23,495 nucleotides of DNA. Source: Lachnospiraceae bacterium. Lineage in GTDB: Bacteria; Bacillota_A; Clostridia; Lachnospirales; Lachnospiraceae. The notes beneath the pieces were generated by a model that was not told the DNA's origin, made no database searches, and saw only the letters and a list, made by a program, of their open reading frames with translations. A program made the translations under genes and the position numbers. Within the stretch, counting starts at the first letter, position 1. Each line of letters begins with the position of its first letter. The DNA lies in assembly GCA_017996675.1 (NCBI GenBank), contig JAGOGN010000006.1:1-23495 (forward strand), given 5' to 3'. This document shows, piece after piece, positions 12,265 to 21,060 of the stretch.

Positions 12265-12362
12265 AGTAGATAACTTAACTATCTCATTTGAACTTGCTAA
12301 TTTACGTTTTTCCCTTTATATATCCTAGAGATAAGAAATCCGATTTCGGATTTCTTATTTTT
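12265..12362 (+). ncRNA. candidate small RNA of about 95-100 nt
   Basis: Transcription from the consensus promoter should begin near 12265. It should end at a strong terminator: a 12-bp perfect stem ATAAGAAATCCG (12331-12342) / CGGATTTCTTAT (12347-12358), loop ATTT, then a T run to 12362. The interval has no ATG and no plausible ribosome binding site. TATCTC near 12281 could pair with AGATA just upstream or with GAGATA near 12328, so alternative folds exist. I do not recognise a known RNA family. The end points are estimates. Confidence 0.5.
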
Positions 12363-12370
12363 GTTGTAGT

Positions 12371-12415
12371 AAAAAAACAACCAGCGTAGCAGTGTATAAC
12401 TGTCGCTGGTTGTTT
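12371..12415 (-). terminator. terminator of the GntR-ABC operon
   Basis: A perfect 12-bp stem AAACAACCAGCG (12375-12386) / CGCTGGTTGTTT (12404-12415) has an inner CAGT/ACTG stem in its loop. On the minus strand it is followed by a run of seven T (12371-12377), 9 bases after the permease stop codon. Confidence 0.85.
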
Positions 12416-12423
12416 GCGTGATA

Positions 12424-14343
12424 CTATCTTTCAGGTTGTACAAAAGTTAATTTCGAAACCTGAACTCCATTTGCATCCAACAGTTCTAATAACTTTGTAC
12501 ACTGGTCATTGATATGTAAATCTACATTGAGGTTTACCGTGTAGTTATCCGAGAATGTAGAGGTATTGATGGAGTATTCATTAAAGTAGCTGTTTTGATC
12601 CTGAAAACTGGTTTGATCATTTGGGGCATAAGAATAATTTAGTGAAATAACAGTGGAATAGTAATGGGACTTTTCTTCGTCTGTTAACTGGGTTGGAAAG
12701 GCTTGAATGTGCCCAACTTTTATTTCATCTAGATAAGCCTCAAGTATTGGTAAGATTAAATCCGCATCCAGCGTCTGATTCAGAGAAGGCGGTACAGCCC
12801 CGGCTGGTTTCTCACCTGTTTTTTCGTCATAGTATTCTGGTGTATAGACAGATAAATTTAGCGGACTGAGATGTTCTTTCTTGTCCATTCCTAGCAAGTT
12901 GATAATGCGGTCAAAGTCGTTAAATAATTCGCTCGTAAGAGAACTGATTGAATTTGAATCGGCAATATCTGCTTTCGATACGCGGAAAGGATAAACACGT
13001 TTTAGTTCATGGCCATTTTTTAAGTGATAAGTGAGGGATATGGTTTGAATATCATCCGTTGCTATATCAACCGGTGAATTTTTCTTGGCCAAAAGTTGCT
13101 TTTGAAGTTCTCGAGTAAATTTTATTTCTTTTTGCGAGGTGCACTGCGTTTTATAAAAATAATCGAGATCCACATATTTAATGCTGTCCGTTGTAGGGAT
13201 TTTGGATTCTAAATTTAAAATATCATAACGAATACAACAGAGTGCAATGATTACAAAAGCGGTGAAGAAGAAAGATTCCATGACTTTTTTCTTGTTAAAG
13301 ATGCGGAATCTTTTTTTGATAATCATTTCTACAGCATAAAAACAGATAAATGAAAAGGCAAAAACAAAGATAAACACTACTCGAAAGTGAGATTCATTTA
13401 AGTAGACATCAGAGTTAAAAAAGAAACTGGTGAAAAACTCTGTTAGTAATCCAATCATGCAAAGAGATGCCAACCATAAAAAGAATGGTCTCATCATCTT
13501 ATAGGATAGCACGTCACCTACACATTCGATTTTACGGTACTTATATAACAGGAAAGCAACAATGATAATGAGAATAGTTGCAATTGCATAGGGAATATAA
13601 AAACCAGTGGAAGAAACTTCAATTTCCATCGAATGAAGTGGCAAATCAATTGGACTGAACGTGTGATAACCTGTTAAATGAAACAAAGGAGAAAGCAACG
13701 AATCTTTTCCGGAATAAGCGCTCTCCTGGGTGGTTACACCATAAAGCAGCAAATGTCCAAGTCCCAATACGAGAAATTTCACTCCAACATACAAAAGGTT
13801 GAATATAATATAAAGTGCTGCTGGCCAAAAGAAATTACCCGAAAACATACAAAACATGACCATTGTGCTATAAAGCAGAATCGTGACAAAAAAGCAGGAA
13901 AGAATCCACGGATGAAGATTGTCAGTATAGGCTGGATTGATTCCCAAAGTTACCAGAGTAGTCAGCAGGTAATTAATGAGCTGCGGAACGAGAAGATAAG
14001 TTAAACCGCTTACATAGTTTGTTAGAAACAAGCCTTCTCTTGCGATTGGAAGTGCATGAATGGCATGTGCAGAACGAGCATTAAACTGGTAAGAAAAAAC
14101 AGCCATCGCACTGAGTACAATAAAAATGGATAAAATAATTGGTGAAGCACAAATATTCATAACGGTAGAAAGTCCGTATAAAAAATCACGCTTATCTACA
14201 AATGAATGATTGGAATTACTCATAAACAATGAGAAAGGGCCAGTGAAAACAAGTAAAAAAAGGTATCCCGTCCAGATCGGCCAATGTCTTCCGATGTTAT
14301 TTTTAAATATAGTGAAATTAAAGTAAGATTTCTTTGATGCCAT
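12424..14343 (-). CDS. ABC transporter permease, YtrB-operon type
   Basis: A 639-residue membrane protein. The N-terminal about 380 residues hold some seven to eight transmembrane segments, and the C-terminal about 250 residues form a soluble, largely beta domain outside or at the membrane. It is the last gene of the GntR-ATPase-permease operon and presumably pairs with that ATPase. Systems of this layout are linked in Bacilli to cell-envelope stress and antimicrobial peptides; the substrate here is unknown. The start is ATG 14343 with GGGAGGTG 7 bases upstream, rather than the ATG at 14364, which lies upstream of that site. It overlaps the ATPase gene by 26 bases. Confidence 0.75.
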   Translation of the reverse strand: MASKKSYFNFTIFKNNIGRHWPIWTGYLFLLVFTGPFSLFMSNSNHSFVDKRDFLYGLSTVMNICASPIILSIFIVLSAMAVFSYQFNARSAHAIHALPIAREGLFLTNYVSGLTYLLVPQLINYLLTTLVTLGINPAYTDNLHPWILSCFFVTILLYSTMVMFCMFSGNFFWPAALYIIFNLLYVGVKFLVLGLGHLLLYGVTTQESAYSGKDSLLSPLFHLTGYHTFSPIDLPLHSMEIEVSSTGFYIPYAIATILIIIVAFLLYKYRKIECVGDVLSYKMMRPFFLWLASLCMIGLLTEFFTSFFFNSDVYLNESHFRVVFIFVFAFSFICFYAVEMIIKKRFRIFNKKKVMESFFFTAFVIIALCCIRYDILNLESKIPTTDSIKYVDLDYFYKTQCTSQKEIKFTRELQKQLLAKKNSPVDIATDDIQTISLTYHLKNGHELKRVYPFRVSKADIADSNSISSLTSELFNDFDRIINLLGMDKKEHLSPLNLSVYTPEYYDEKTGEKPAGAVPPSLNQTLDADLILPILEAYLDEIKVGHIQAFPTQLTDEEKSHYYSTVISLNYSYAPNDQTSFQDQNSYFNEYSINTSTFSDNYTVNLNVDLHINDQCTKLLELLDANGVQVSKLTFVQPER

Positions 14344-15217
14344 AGTTTTCACCTCCCAGCTCATAAATAAAGATTTCTTCTAGCGTTAAAGGAAGCATAT
14401 CGATAAATAAAGGATTCAATGCTTTGATTTGTTCAATTACTTCCTTTTGATTTCCTTTGATAATTAGGCTTAAAACACGGCCGTTTTGAGAAGAATGCAG
14501 TACATTTGGTATCGAGTTAAGATTAGGAATAATTCCTTCAAACGCGACCTGAACTTTGATGGTATTATCTTGTAATTCTTCCAGTGAACGTTCTAGAATA
14601 ACGACACCTTCGTTCATAATACCTACATGATCACAGACATCTTCTAATTCCCTTAAATTATGGGAAGAAACTAAAACAGTAGTATTTCGGTCTGCAACGT
14701 CTTTCATAAGGATGCTCCAGATTTGTTTACGCATAACTGGATCCAGTCCGTCTACTGGTTCATCTAGAATTAAAATGTCAGGTTGGCAACTAATGGATAA
14801 CCAGAAAGCTACCTGTTTTTGCATACCTTTTGAGAGGGAACGAATATTTCGTTTCACATCTATTTTTGGAAAATATTCCGCGAGTTTGTGGAATAGGGTA
14901 TTGTCAAAATTCTTATAGATTCCTCTGTAGAAATTTCTCATATCCAGTGTATTTGCCTGTGGAAAATAAAAAATATCATCAGGAATATAGGCTATTCGCA
15001 TCTTGACGGATGGATTTTCATAAACTGGTTCGCCTGCAATGAGAATGGAACCTGCGTCTTCCTTATAGATGCCTGCAAGGTGACGAATGATGGTACTCTT
15101 TCCAGCACCATTAGGTCCAACTAAACCATAGATTGAACCAGGAGAAACATGTAAAGAAGCTCCCTTTAGTGCAGGAAAGCCGTCGAAATGTTTGATGATG
15201 TGTTCTGCTTTAATCAA
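14318..15217 (-). CDS. ABC transporter ATP-binding protein, YtrB-like
   Basis: A 299-residue ATPase with Walker A GPNGAGKST (34-42), signature LSKGMQKQ (128-135) and Walker B ILILDEP (148-154), followed by a switch His in LVSSHNLRELEDVCDHVG. Residues about 220-299 form a C-terminal extension. The start is TTG at 15217, with AAAGGAGG 8 bases before it; this codon overlaps the end of the GntR gene, so translation is coupled. It should energise the permease encoded next. The GntR-ATPase-permease order matches the Bacillus ytr type of operon. Confidence 0.9.
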   Translation of the reverse strand: MIKAEHIIKHFDGFPALKGASLHVSPGSIYGLVGPNGAGKSTIIRHLAGIYKEDAGSILIAGEPVYENPSVKMRIAYIPDDIFYFPQANTLDMRNFYRGIYKNFDNTLFHKLAEYFPKIDVKRNIRSLSKGMQKQVAFWLSISCQPDILILDEPVDGLDPVMRKQIWSILMKDVADRNTTVLVSSHNLRELEDVCDHVGIMNEGVVILERSLEELQDNTIKVQVAFEGIIPNLNSIPNVLHSSQNGRVLSLIIKGNQKEVIEQIKALNPLFIDMLPLTLEEIFIYELGGENYGIKEILL

Positions 15218-15587
15218 TGGAAGTGCCTCCTTTTAGTTGAATTTGTATAAATTGAAGGATCTCGTCTGCACTCATTCCCAAATATAGTAATTCTTTTATA
15301 ATAGGGGTGATTTGCTGGAGTAGTTCTGTTAAGCGAGGGTTTTTAGTGGCGTCTGCAGGAGAAGCAAAGGTGCCTTTCCCAACAACAGAATATACATATC
15401 CTTCGGTTTCTAAATCTTTGTAGGCCCGCTGTATGGTATTTGGATTAATGGACAAAGAGGTTGCCATTTCTCTTACAGAGGGTAATTTTTCGTCAGGTTC
15501 GATGATGTTTTGGACGATTCTGGTTCGAATCGCATCCTTAAGCTGTTCGTAAATGGGTCTGGTATCCCGATAGTTTATCGCAATCAT
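15210..15587 (-). CDS. GntR-family repressor, YtrA subfamily
   Basis: A 125-residue regulator: an N-terminal winged helix (about 10-75; PIYEQLKDAIRTRIVQNIIE, then LPSVREMATSLSINPNTIQR) and a short helical dimerisation tail, the compact form typical of YtrA rather than larger GntR proteins. It is the first gene of the operon. A perfect 11-bp inverted repeat overlaps its promoter's -10, so it probably represses its own operon and is released by envelope stress or an effector. ATG 15587 follows AAAGGAG. Confidence 0.88.
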   Translation of the reverse strand: MIAINYRDTRPIYEQLKDAIRTRIVQNIIEPDEKLPSVREMATSLSINPNTIQRAYKDLETEGYVYSVVGKGTFASPADATKNPRLTELLQQITPIIKELLYLGMSADEILQFIQIQLKGGTSID

Positions 15588-15602
15588 ATAGAAACTCCTT
15601 TC

Positions 15603-15637
15603 TACTAAGTGTACTAATTGTATTAATACACTTAGTA
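15603..15637. promoter_or_regulatory. operator of the GntR/YtrA-type regulator
   Basis: A perfect 11-bp inverted repeat, TACTAAGTGTA (15603-15613) and TACACTTAGTA (15627-15637), has a 13-base spacer. It overlaps the -10 box of the operon promoter and the likely transcription start, as expected for an autorepressor site. Confidence 0.75.
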
Positions 15638-15661
15638 TAGCAAAAAGGAGTCAGATGTCAA
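15634..15661 (-). promoter_or_regulatory. promoter of the GntR-ABC operon
   Basis: On the minus strand, TTGACA (15661-15656), a 16-base spacer and TATACT (15639-15634). The -35 directly abuts the T-tract of the degV terminator. Confidence 0.75.
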
Positions 15662-15691
15662 GAAAAAGGTTCGATATAGTATCGAACCTTT
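15662..15691 (-). terminator. terminator of degV
   Basis: A perfect 12-bp stem (15665-15676 with 15680-15691) with a 3-base loop is followed on the minus strand by TTTTTCTT, 7 bases after the degV stop codon. As the stem is symmetric it could act in both directions, but only the minus side has a T run. Confidence 0.85.
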
Positions 15692-15698
15692 CCATTAT

Positions 15699-16571
15699 TT
15701 AACGATATTCACCCATATAGAAGAGGGCAAGGGTACCAGGACCCGAGTGTGTTCCAATGGTAGGACCGACTGGATTGATTAAAAAAGAATCAAAGCCAAA
15801 TCGTTCTTTAATAAGTGTAGCAACATATTCGGCATCGTCCATACAGTCGCCGTGACTGATGAAAATAATATCATTCAAATCTCTAAATTTACCCATTTGC
15901 TTTTCCATGGCATTAACGAGTTCAATCAGAGACTTCTTTCGTCCGCGAACTTTACTTAGAGGGATTAGGTGTCCTTCGTTATCTACATGAAGAAGAGGTT
16001 TGATATTAGCAAGCGTACCAATAACGGCAGCAGTTTTCGATACTCGGCCTCCACGATGCAAATGGTTTAGATCATCCACCGTAAAATTGTGAACTAAATT
16101 AAGTTTATGTGTTTCTAACCAGTCCACCAGCTGCTCAATGGTGTAACCCTGATTTTTTAACTGAACGGCTTTATGAACTAATAAGCCTTCGCCCAAAGAA
16201 GCACAAAGGGAATCAATAACATAAATTTTGTGGTCAGGGTCTTCGTTAGCAAGTTCTTCGGCAGCTATTCTTGCACTATTATAACTTCCGCTTAATCCGG
16301 AAGAAAAAGCGATGTGCAAAATATCACAGTCGTGTTCCGAAATCAACTTCTCAAAGACGGCACGTGCACCATCAGGATTTACCTGGGAAGTGGTAGGCAT
16401 AGAGCCTGCGCGCATTTTATCATAAAATTCGTGGACGTCAAGTTGATTGTCGCCTTCGTAGGTTACATCTTCTATGGTATAAGAAAGAAACATTAAGCCA
16501 ATTTGATGTTCTGAATAATATGAGTTCGGTAGATCACAGGTGGAATCAGTAGTAATCAAATAATTTTTCAT
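15699..16571 (-). CDS. DegV family fatty-acid-binding protein
   Basis: A 290-residue protein of the family's normal length. The hallmark TTDSTCDLP opens the protein (7-15), and SSGLSGSYNSA (about residues 92-102) forms part of the lipid carboxylate-binding site. DegV/FakB proteins bind fatty acids and present them to the FakA kinase for entry into phospholipid synthesis. The start is ATG 16571 with GGAGG at 16584-16580; the frame extends further upstream only through a TTG that overlaps that site. It is a single gene with its own promoter and terminator. Whether it works with FakA or in another role cannot be told, as no fakA is nearby. Confidence 0.9.
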   Translation of the reverse strand: MKNYLITTDSTCDLPNSYYSEHQIGLMFLSYTIEDVTYEGDNQLDVHEFYDKMRAGSMPTTSQVNPDGARAVFEKLISEHDCDILHIAFSSGLSGSYNSARIAAEELANEDPDHKIYVIDSLCASLGEGLLVHKAVQLKNQGYTIEQLVDWLETHKLNLVHNFTVDDLNHLHRGGRVSKTAAVIGTLANIKPLLHVDNEGHLIPLSKVRGRKKSLIELVNAMEKQMGKFRDLNDIIFISHGDCMDDAEYVATLIKERFGFDSFLINPVGPTIGTHSGPGTLALFYMGEYR

Positions 16572-16600
16572 AGTATATTCCTCCAAGAATGATAATAATA

Positions 16601-16629
16601 ATTATATCATACGACAGAAGATAAAACAA
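16601..16629 (-). promoter_or_regulatory. degV promoter
   Basis: On the minus strand, TTGTTT (16629-16624), a 17-base spacer and TATAAT (16606-16601), about 30 bases before the degV start codon. Confidence 0.65.
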
Positions 16630-16650
16630 TCATTCTACTTTTTGAGACCG

Positions 16651-16679
16651 TTGAGAAGTTCTAGAGAATGTGGTACAAT
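16651..16679 (+). promoter_or_regulatory. promoter of the MacB/FtsX-type ABC operon
   Basis: TTGAGA (16651-16656), a 17-base spacer and TACAAT (16674-16679), about 40 bases before the ATPase start. It is divergent from the degV promoter. Confidence 0.7.
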
Positions 16680-16720
16680 GGATACGTAATCAGTCAATTA
16701 ATTGAAAAAAAGGTGATGAT

Positions 16721-17425
16721 ATGGATAAATTCATACAATTAGACCAGGTAATAAAGACTTATCATTTGGGAGATCAGACGATTCATGCGGTGAATGGGAT
16801 TCATATGGAAATTGCAAAGGGAGAGTTTGTTGTAATTGTAGGACCCTCAGGCGCAGGGAAGACAACGGTGCTAAACTTATTAGGTGGAATGGATCGAGCT
16901 ACAAGCGGACAAATTCTTGTGGATGGAAGGGATATTGCTACGTTATCCAATAGAAACTTAATTGGATATCGAAGAAATGAAGTGGGATTCGTTTTTCAAT
17001 TTTATAATTTGATACAGAATCTGACAGCACTGGAAAACGTGGAATTAGCGATGCAAATCAGCAATAATCCCATGAATCCGGAGGAAATATTAGAAGAAGT
17101 AGGACTTCTTGATCGAAAAAATAATTTTCCGGGGCAGCTTTCTGGAGGAGAACAACAAAGAGTAGCGATTGCGAGAGCGCTTGCGAAAAATCCGAAATTG
17201 TTATTATGTGACGAACCAACAGGCGCACTGGATTATGAAACGGGAAAGGCAATATTGAAACTTTTACAGGATACATGTCGGTCAAGAGAGATGACAGTAA
17301 TCGTCATTACCCATAACCAGGCACTTACGCCAATGGGGGATTTGGTCATACACGTGCGAAATGGACAAGTTCAAATGGAGGAAAGAAACGCTCATCCGAA
17401 AAGTATAGATGAAATTGAATGGTAA
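16721..17425 (+). CDS. ABC transporter ATP-binding protein, MacB/LolD type
   Basis: A 234-residue ATPase with Walker [10 protein letters not shown] (41-49), Q-loop VFQFYNLIQ (91-99), signature [14 protein letters not shown] (140-153), Walker B LLLCDEP (160-166) and a switch His in VIVITHN. This is the class paired with FtsX-like permeases, which use ATP for mechanical work on extracytoplasmic substrates such as lipids, peptides or cell-wall enzymes. The start is ATG 16721 after AAAAGGTG. The permease ribosome binding site lies just after this gene's stop codon at 17425, so the two are one operon. Confidence 0.92.
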   Translation: MDKFIQLDQVIKTYHLGDQTIHAVNGIHMEIAKGEFVVIVGPSGAGKTTVLNLLGGMDRATSGQILVDGRDIATLSNRNLIGYRRNEVGFVFQFYNLIQNLTALENVELAMQISNNPMNPEEILEEVGLLDRKNNFPGQLSGGEQQRVAIARALAKNPKLLLCDEPTGALDYETGKAILKLLQDTCRSREMTVIVITHNQALTPMGDLVIHVRNGQVQMEERNAHPKSIDEIEW

Positions 17426-17442
17426 GTGAAAAGGAGGCTCGT

Positions 17443-19881
17443 ATGAAAACTGCGTTGTTAAAAGAATTTTTCAGAACCTTAAGACTTACCATCAATCGTT
17501 TTTTTGCCATAGCAATTATGGTAGGCTTAGGAGTGGCTTTTTTTGCTGGACTGAGAGCAACTCAGCCTGATATGGAACTTTCTGTGAATCGATGGTATGA
17601 GGAATCAAATTTTTACGACTTGTGGATAAAAAGTGACAGAGGGATCACAAACGAGGAAGTAAATGAAATTAAAGAGCAGAAAGATGTATTGCAAACGGAT
17701 GAAGGATACTCCGACCAGATGTATGCACTGATTGAGGATAATCGGAGCGTAACTAGGGTATATTCGATGCCTTCGAATGTGAATCAACTAAAGATTAAAG
17801 AAGGTAGATTGCCAAAGACTTCTCAGGAATGCTTTGCTGATTCTAAACTGATGGAACAAAGTGATCTGAAGATTGGAGATTGGGTAGAATTCGAGACAGG
17901 TGAAAATGCCCTCATGCAAAGTATCAAGAATCAAAAGTACAAAATTGTAGGGTTTGGAGATACGCCATTATATCTGACGGCTGATCGTGGAAGCAGTACG
18001 ATTGGAAATGGTAAAGTGGATTATTTTTTCTTCTTGCCGAAAGAGGAGTTTAGTAGTCCAGTCATGACGGATGTTTATGTGCAACTGAAGGGGTTGGATA
18101 AAGAAGCAATCTATCAGTCCGGATACGATGATAAAATAAAGGCATCTGCGACTGAAATGAAAAAAATGCTCAAGGAAATGAAGTTACAAACTTCTGGGGA
18201 GGAAGAGAAAAATTGGTACGTTTTATCAAGAAAAGAAAATGCTTCTTATGTAGAATATGGATCTGACGCCGAAAGAATTGGGGCAATTGGAAAAGTCTTT
18301 CCAATTATATTTTTTCTAGTGGCGGCCTTGGTTGCTTTAACGACAATGACTAGAATGGTTGAAGAGGAGAGGAATCAGATTGGCACGTTAAAAGCCATGG
18401 GTTACTCGAGTTTTTCGATTAGTGCAAAATATTTTTGGTATGCATTGCTAGCATCTGGCTTAGGCAGTTTGCTGGGGCTTTTAGCTGGACAAAAAGTACT
18501 TCCGACAATTATCATGTCCGCCTATAAGACATTGTATCAGTACTTGCCTCATATGCTAACACCAGTAAGTATTTGGTTTTCCTTATATGCAGTTTTAGCA
18601 GCGATTGCCTGCACGACGCTTGCAACGGCTGTTGCTTGTTATAAGGAACTTTTAATGATGCCTGCAGAGTTGATGAGACCTCAGTCCCCAAAACCTGGAA
18701 AGCGGGTTTTGTTGGAACGTGTGGGATTCATATGGAAAAGATTGGATTTTACAGGAAAAGCAACGATTCGAAATTTGTTTCGTTATAAAAAGCGGTTGTT
18801 TATGACTTTATTTGGAATAGCAGGAAGTACAGCGCTGTTGCTGGTTGGATTTGGTGTCAGGGATGCAATATTAAAAGTCAAGACGACACAATATACTGAA
18901 ATCATTAAATATGATGCTGAAGTTGCAGTCGACGAAGAGAAAAATCTGGACTGGGAAGTGGAGAAGGCTTTAGGAGAAGATGATCGAATCACAGAATGGC
19001 TTGCCGTTCAAAAGAGTAATGTGGTGGTTTTCGCAAACGGAGAAAAACAGGAAATATCCTTAATTGTTCCTAAAAATCTAAGTAAGTTTGGCAATTATAT
19101 TGCGTTAAGGGAACGAAGGAATGGAAAGAAAATCCAATTGTCAGAGAATGGAATCGTGATTACAGAGAAGTTGGCCCGATTACTTGATGTTAAAAAGGGT
19201 GATTCCTTAAAAATTCAAGAGGGGGATCTTTTGTCGAAGAAGGTCATGGTAGACGGAATTACAGAGAATTATTTCCTGAACTATGTTTATTCGTCAAAAG
19301 AGTATTATGCCAAGGCAATGAAGACAGAACCAGTATTTATGGATTTCTGGATACATTTAAAGGATCAAAGTGAGAGTAGTCGAGATCAGTTTGGGTCCGA
19401 TTACTTAAAATATTCTTCTGTGCAGGGAGTAGAGTTTACCCAAAAAGCAAATGAGAAAATAGCGGACATGTTAAAAACGATGGATGGTGTCATTTGGGTT
19501 TTGGTGGCTTCTGCAGGATTGTTGGCCCTTGTGGTTTTATACAATCTAAACAATATTAATGTGACGGAAAGAAAAAGAGAACTCTCAACGTTGAAAGTTC
19601 TCGGGTTTTTCGACAGAGAAGTAAGTGCCTATTTATTAAGAGAAAACGTCATTCTGACCTTAATGGGAATTCTGCTTGGGTATGTGTTTGGTTTTTTACT
19701 CACACGTTTTGTGGTGTCAACGGCAGAAGTGGATGTCTTAATGTTTGGCAGACAAATTCGTCTGATTAGTTATTTGTTTAGTGGCTTTATTACTTTTTTC
19801 TTTACTGCTTGTGTCAATATCATTATGCATTTTTCGCTAAAAAGAATACACATGCTAGAATCATTAAAGAGTGTGGAATAG
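17443..19881 (+). CDS. FtsX-like ABC transporter permease
   Basis: An 812-residue permease with one N-terminal membrane segment (about 18-38) and a large extracytoplasmic domain (about 40-275). A first FtsX unit of three membrane segments (about 280-400) follows, with the cytoplasmic hallmark RNQIGTLKAMGYSSFSI between the first two. Then come another membrane segment near 455-475, a second extracytoplasmic domain (about 480-675) and a second FtsX unit (about 680-800) with KRELSTLKVLGF. This duplicated form is common in Firmicutes for lipoprotein or antimicrobial-peptide related transport. ATG 17443 fits AAGGAGG at 17431-17437; an upstream ATG at 17419 has no such site. Its 3' end overlaps larC, convergent, by 18 bases. 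Confidence 0.9.
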   Translation: MKTALLKEFFRTLRLTINRFFAIAIMVGLGVAFFAGLRATQPDMELSVNRWYEESNFYDLWIKSDRGITNEEVNEIKEQKDVLQTDEGYSDQMYALIEDNRSVTRVYSMPSNVNQLKIKEGRLPKTSQECFADSKLMEQSDLKIGDWVEFETGENALMQSIKNQKYKIVGFGDTPLYLTADRGSSTIGNGKVDYFFFLPKEEFSSPVMTDVYVQLKGLDKEAIYQSGYDDKIKASATEMKKMLKEMKLQTSGEEEKNWYVLSRKENASYVEYGSDAERIGAIGKVFPIIFFLVAALVALTTMTRMVEEERNQIGTLKAMGYSSFSISAKYFWYALLASGLGSLLGLLAGQKVLPTIIMSAYKTLYQYLPHMLTPVSIWFSLYAVLAAIACTTLATAVACYKELLMMPAELMRPQSPKPGKRVLLERVGFIWKRLDFTGKATIRNLFRYKKRLFMTLFGIAGSTALLLVGFGVRDAILKVKTTQYTEIIKYDAEVAVDEEKNLDWEVEKALGEDDRITEWLAVQKSNVVVFANGEKQEISLIVPKNLSKFGNYIALRERRNGKKIQLSENGIVITEKLARLLDVKKGDSLKIQEGDLLSKKVMVDGITENYFLNYVYSSKEYYAKAMKTEPVFMDFWIHLKDQSESSRDQFGSDYLKYSSVQGVEFTQKANEKIADMLKTMDGVIWVLVASAGLLALVVLYNLNNINVTERKRELSTLKVLGFFDREVSAYLLRENVILTLMGILLGYVFGFLLTRFVVSTAEVDVLMFGRQIRLISYLFSGFITFFFTACVNIIMHFSLKRIHMLESLKSVE

Positions 19882-21060
19882 TTCCTTTCGAATATCTTGA
19901 ATGGAGCAGTTATTTTCTTTTGCAAGTCGCGATAAATCATCATATTCTGGTTTGGTAGTTTCATACTTTCCATACCGACTCTGCTTGACTTTAACTTCGC
20001 CATAAGACGTCTGGTGTGTTACGGTTTCTGCTGACATTGTGACCCGGGAGAGTTCGTGAAAACGAACCCCCCGGGTTGTTGTATGTTGAAATAAGAATTC
20101 GATGATGGAATCTTTATCTTTTAAATTGCAAATACAAGTAATTAGGATGCCAGGTCGATTTTTTTTCATTTGGATCGGTGTATAGAAAAAATCAAGAGCT
20201 TGAAACTTAAAAGCTTCTTCCATGCAAAAGCCTAAGTCTTCACCAGTCATGTCATCGACATTACATTCTATTTGTATGATGGAAGGAAAGTTCTGGGTTT
20301 CCTCCCCTAGAAAGCCTCGTACACAGTTTGCAACAGGAAAATCTTTGGTACCCATTCCATAACCAATTGTTTGAATTCGTAACGGCGGCATGGATTCGAA
20401 TGACTGAACAAAATGTGCTAAAATAGCAGCTCCTGTCGGTGTGCAAAGCTCACCATTTATTTCGCCAGAATAGATGGGAATCTGCTTTAGTAATAATGCG
20501 GTTGCTGGTGCAGGAACTGGTAATATTCCATGTGCACAACGAACCGTTCCTTTTCCAACATGTATTGGTGAGGCCAAAATTCGGTCAGGAGATATCATAT
20601 GAAACAGTAAGCAACAGGCTAAAACATCAGAAATTGCATCCATAGTACCAACTTCGTGAAAGTGAACCTGCTCAATTGTGGTTTGGTGGACTTGACTTTC
20701 TGCTTCGGCAATGGATCGGTAAATCGCAATTGCATCATTTCGCACCTGGTCGGGAAGATTCAGGTGATTTAGTATGTGCAAAATCGACTGATAGGACTGA
20801 TGTTCGTGTTCATGTTTATGCTCGTGATGTGAATGGGAATGGTCGGACTCCATTTGATCATGATAATGAATCTCGATATGGGTTCCGCTAATTCCGCATT
20901 TCATGGAGGCGGCAGCAGTAAGTGTGATGCCAGGAAGTTCTAATTCCTGGAATTTTTTTTCAAACAAGATTTGTTCCTCTTGTGTAAGAAGTTCGTAAAG
21001 CGCTGCGGCTAACATATCGCCTGCAGCACCCATATTACATTCTAGATAAAGTGTTTTCAT
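19864..21060 (-). CDS. larC: LarC, nickel insertase for the nickel-pincer nucleotide cofactor
   Basis: A 398-residue protein. It opens with MKTLYLECNMGAAGDM, the conserved LarC start, and carries a His-rich segment at about residues 65-87 (HYHDQMESDHSHSHHEHKHE), a likely nickel-binding region. LarC inserts nickel into the pyridinium-3,5-bisthiocarboxylic acid mononucleotide, using CTP. In Lactobacillus plantarum larC is split and read by frameshift; here it is one continuous frame. The start is ATG 21060 with GGAGG five bases upstream, not the TTG at 21072. It overlaps larB by 26 bases and is the last gene of larEBC. Its end overlaps the convergent permease gene, and no terminator is seen between them. 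Confidence 0.93.
   Translation of the reverse strand: MKTLYLECNMGAAGDMLAAALYELLTQEEQILFEKKFQELELPGITLTAAASMKCGISGTHIEIHYHDQMESDHSHSHHEHKHEHEHQSYQSILHILNHLNLPDQVRNDAIAIYRSIAEAESQVHQTTIEQVHFHEVGTMDAISDVLACCLLFHMISPDRILASPIHVGKGTVRCAHGILPVPAPATALLLKQIPIYSGEINGELCTPTGAAILAHFVQSFESMPPLRIQTIGYGMGTKDFPVANCVRGFLGEETQNFPSIIQIECNVDDMTGEDLGFCMEEAFKFQALDFFYTPIQMKKNRPGILITCICNLKDKDSIIEFLFQHTTTRGVRFHELSRVTMSAETVTHQTSYGEVKVKQSRYGKYETTKPEYDDLSRLAKENNCSIQDIRKELFHTL

Larger units (their letters stand above)
12117..12329. repeat. 16-bp perfect inverted repeat enclosing 181 bases
   Basis: TCTAGGATATATAAAG at 12117-12132 is the exact reverse complement of 12314-12329. The enclosed 181 bases hold the tRNA terminator and a consensus promoter. 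No clear target-site duplication is seen outside the repeats. It may be a MITE-like remnant or an invertible segment; neither is shown. Confidence 0.6.

Noticed and set aside
13678..14004. 108-codon open frame on the + strand
   Set aside because: Antisense to the ABC permease coding sequence, basic low-quality protein, no ribosome binding site.
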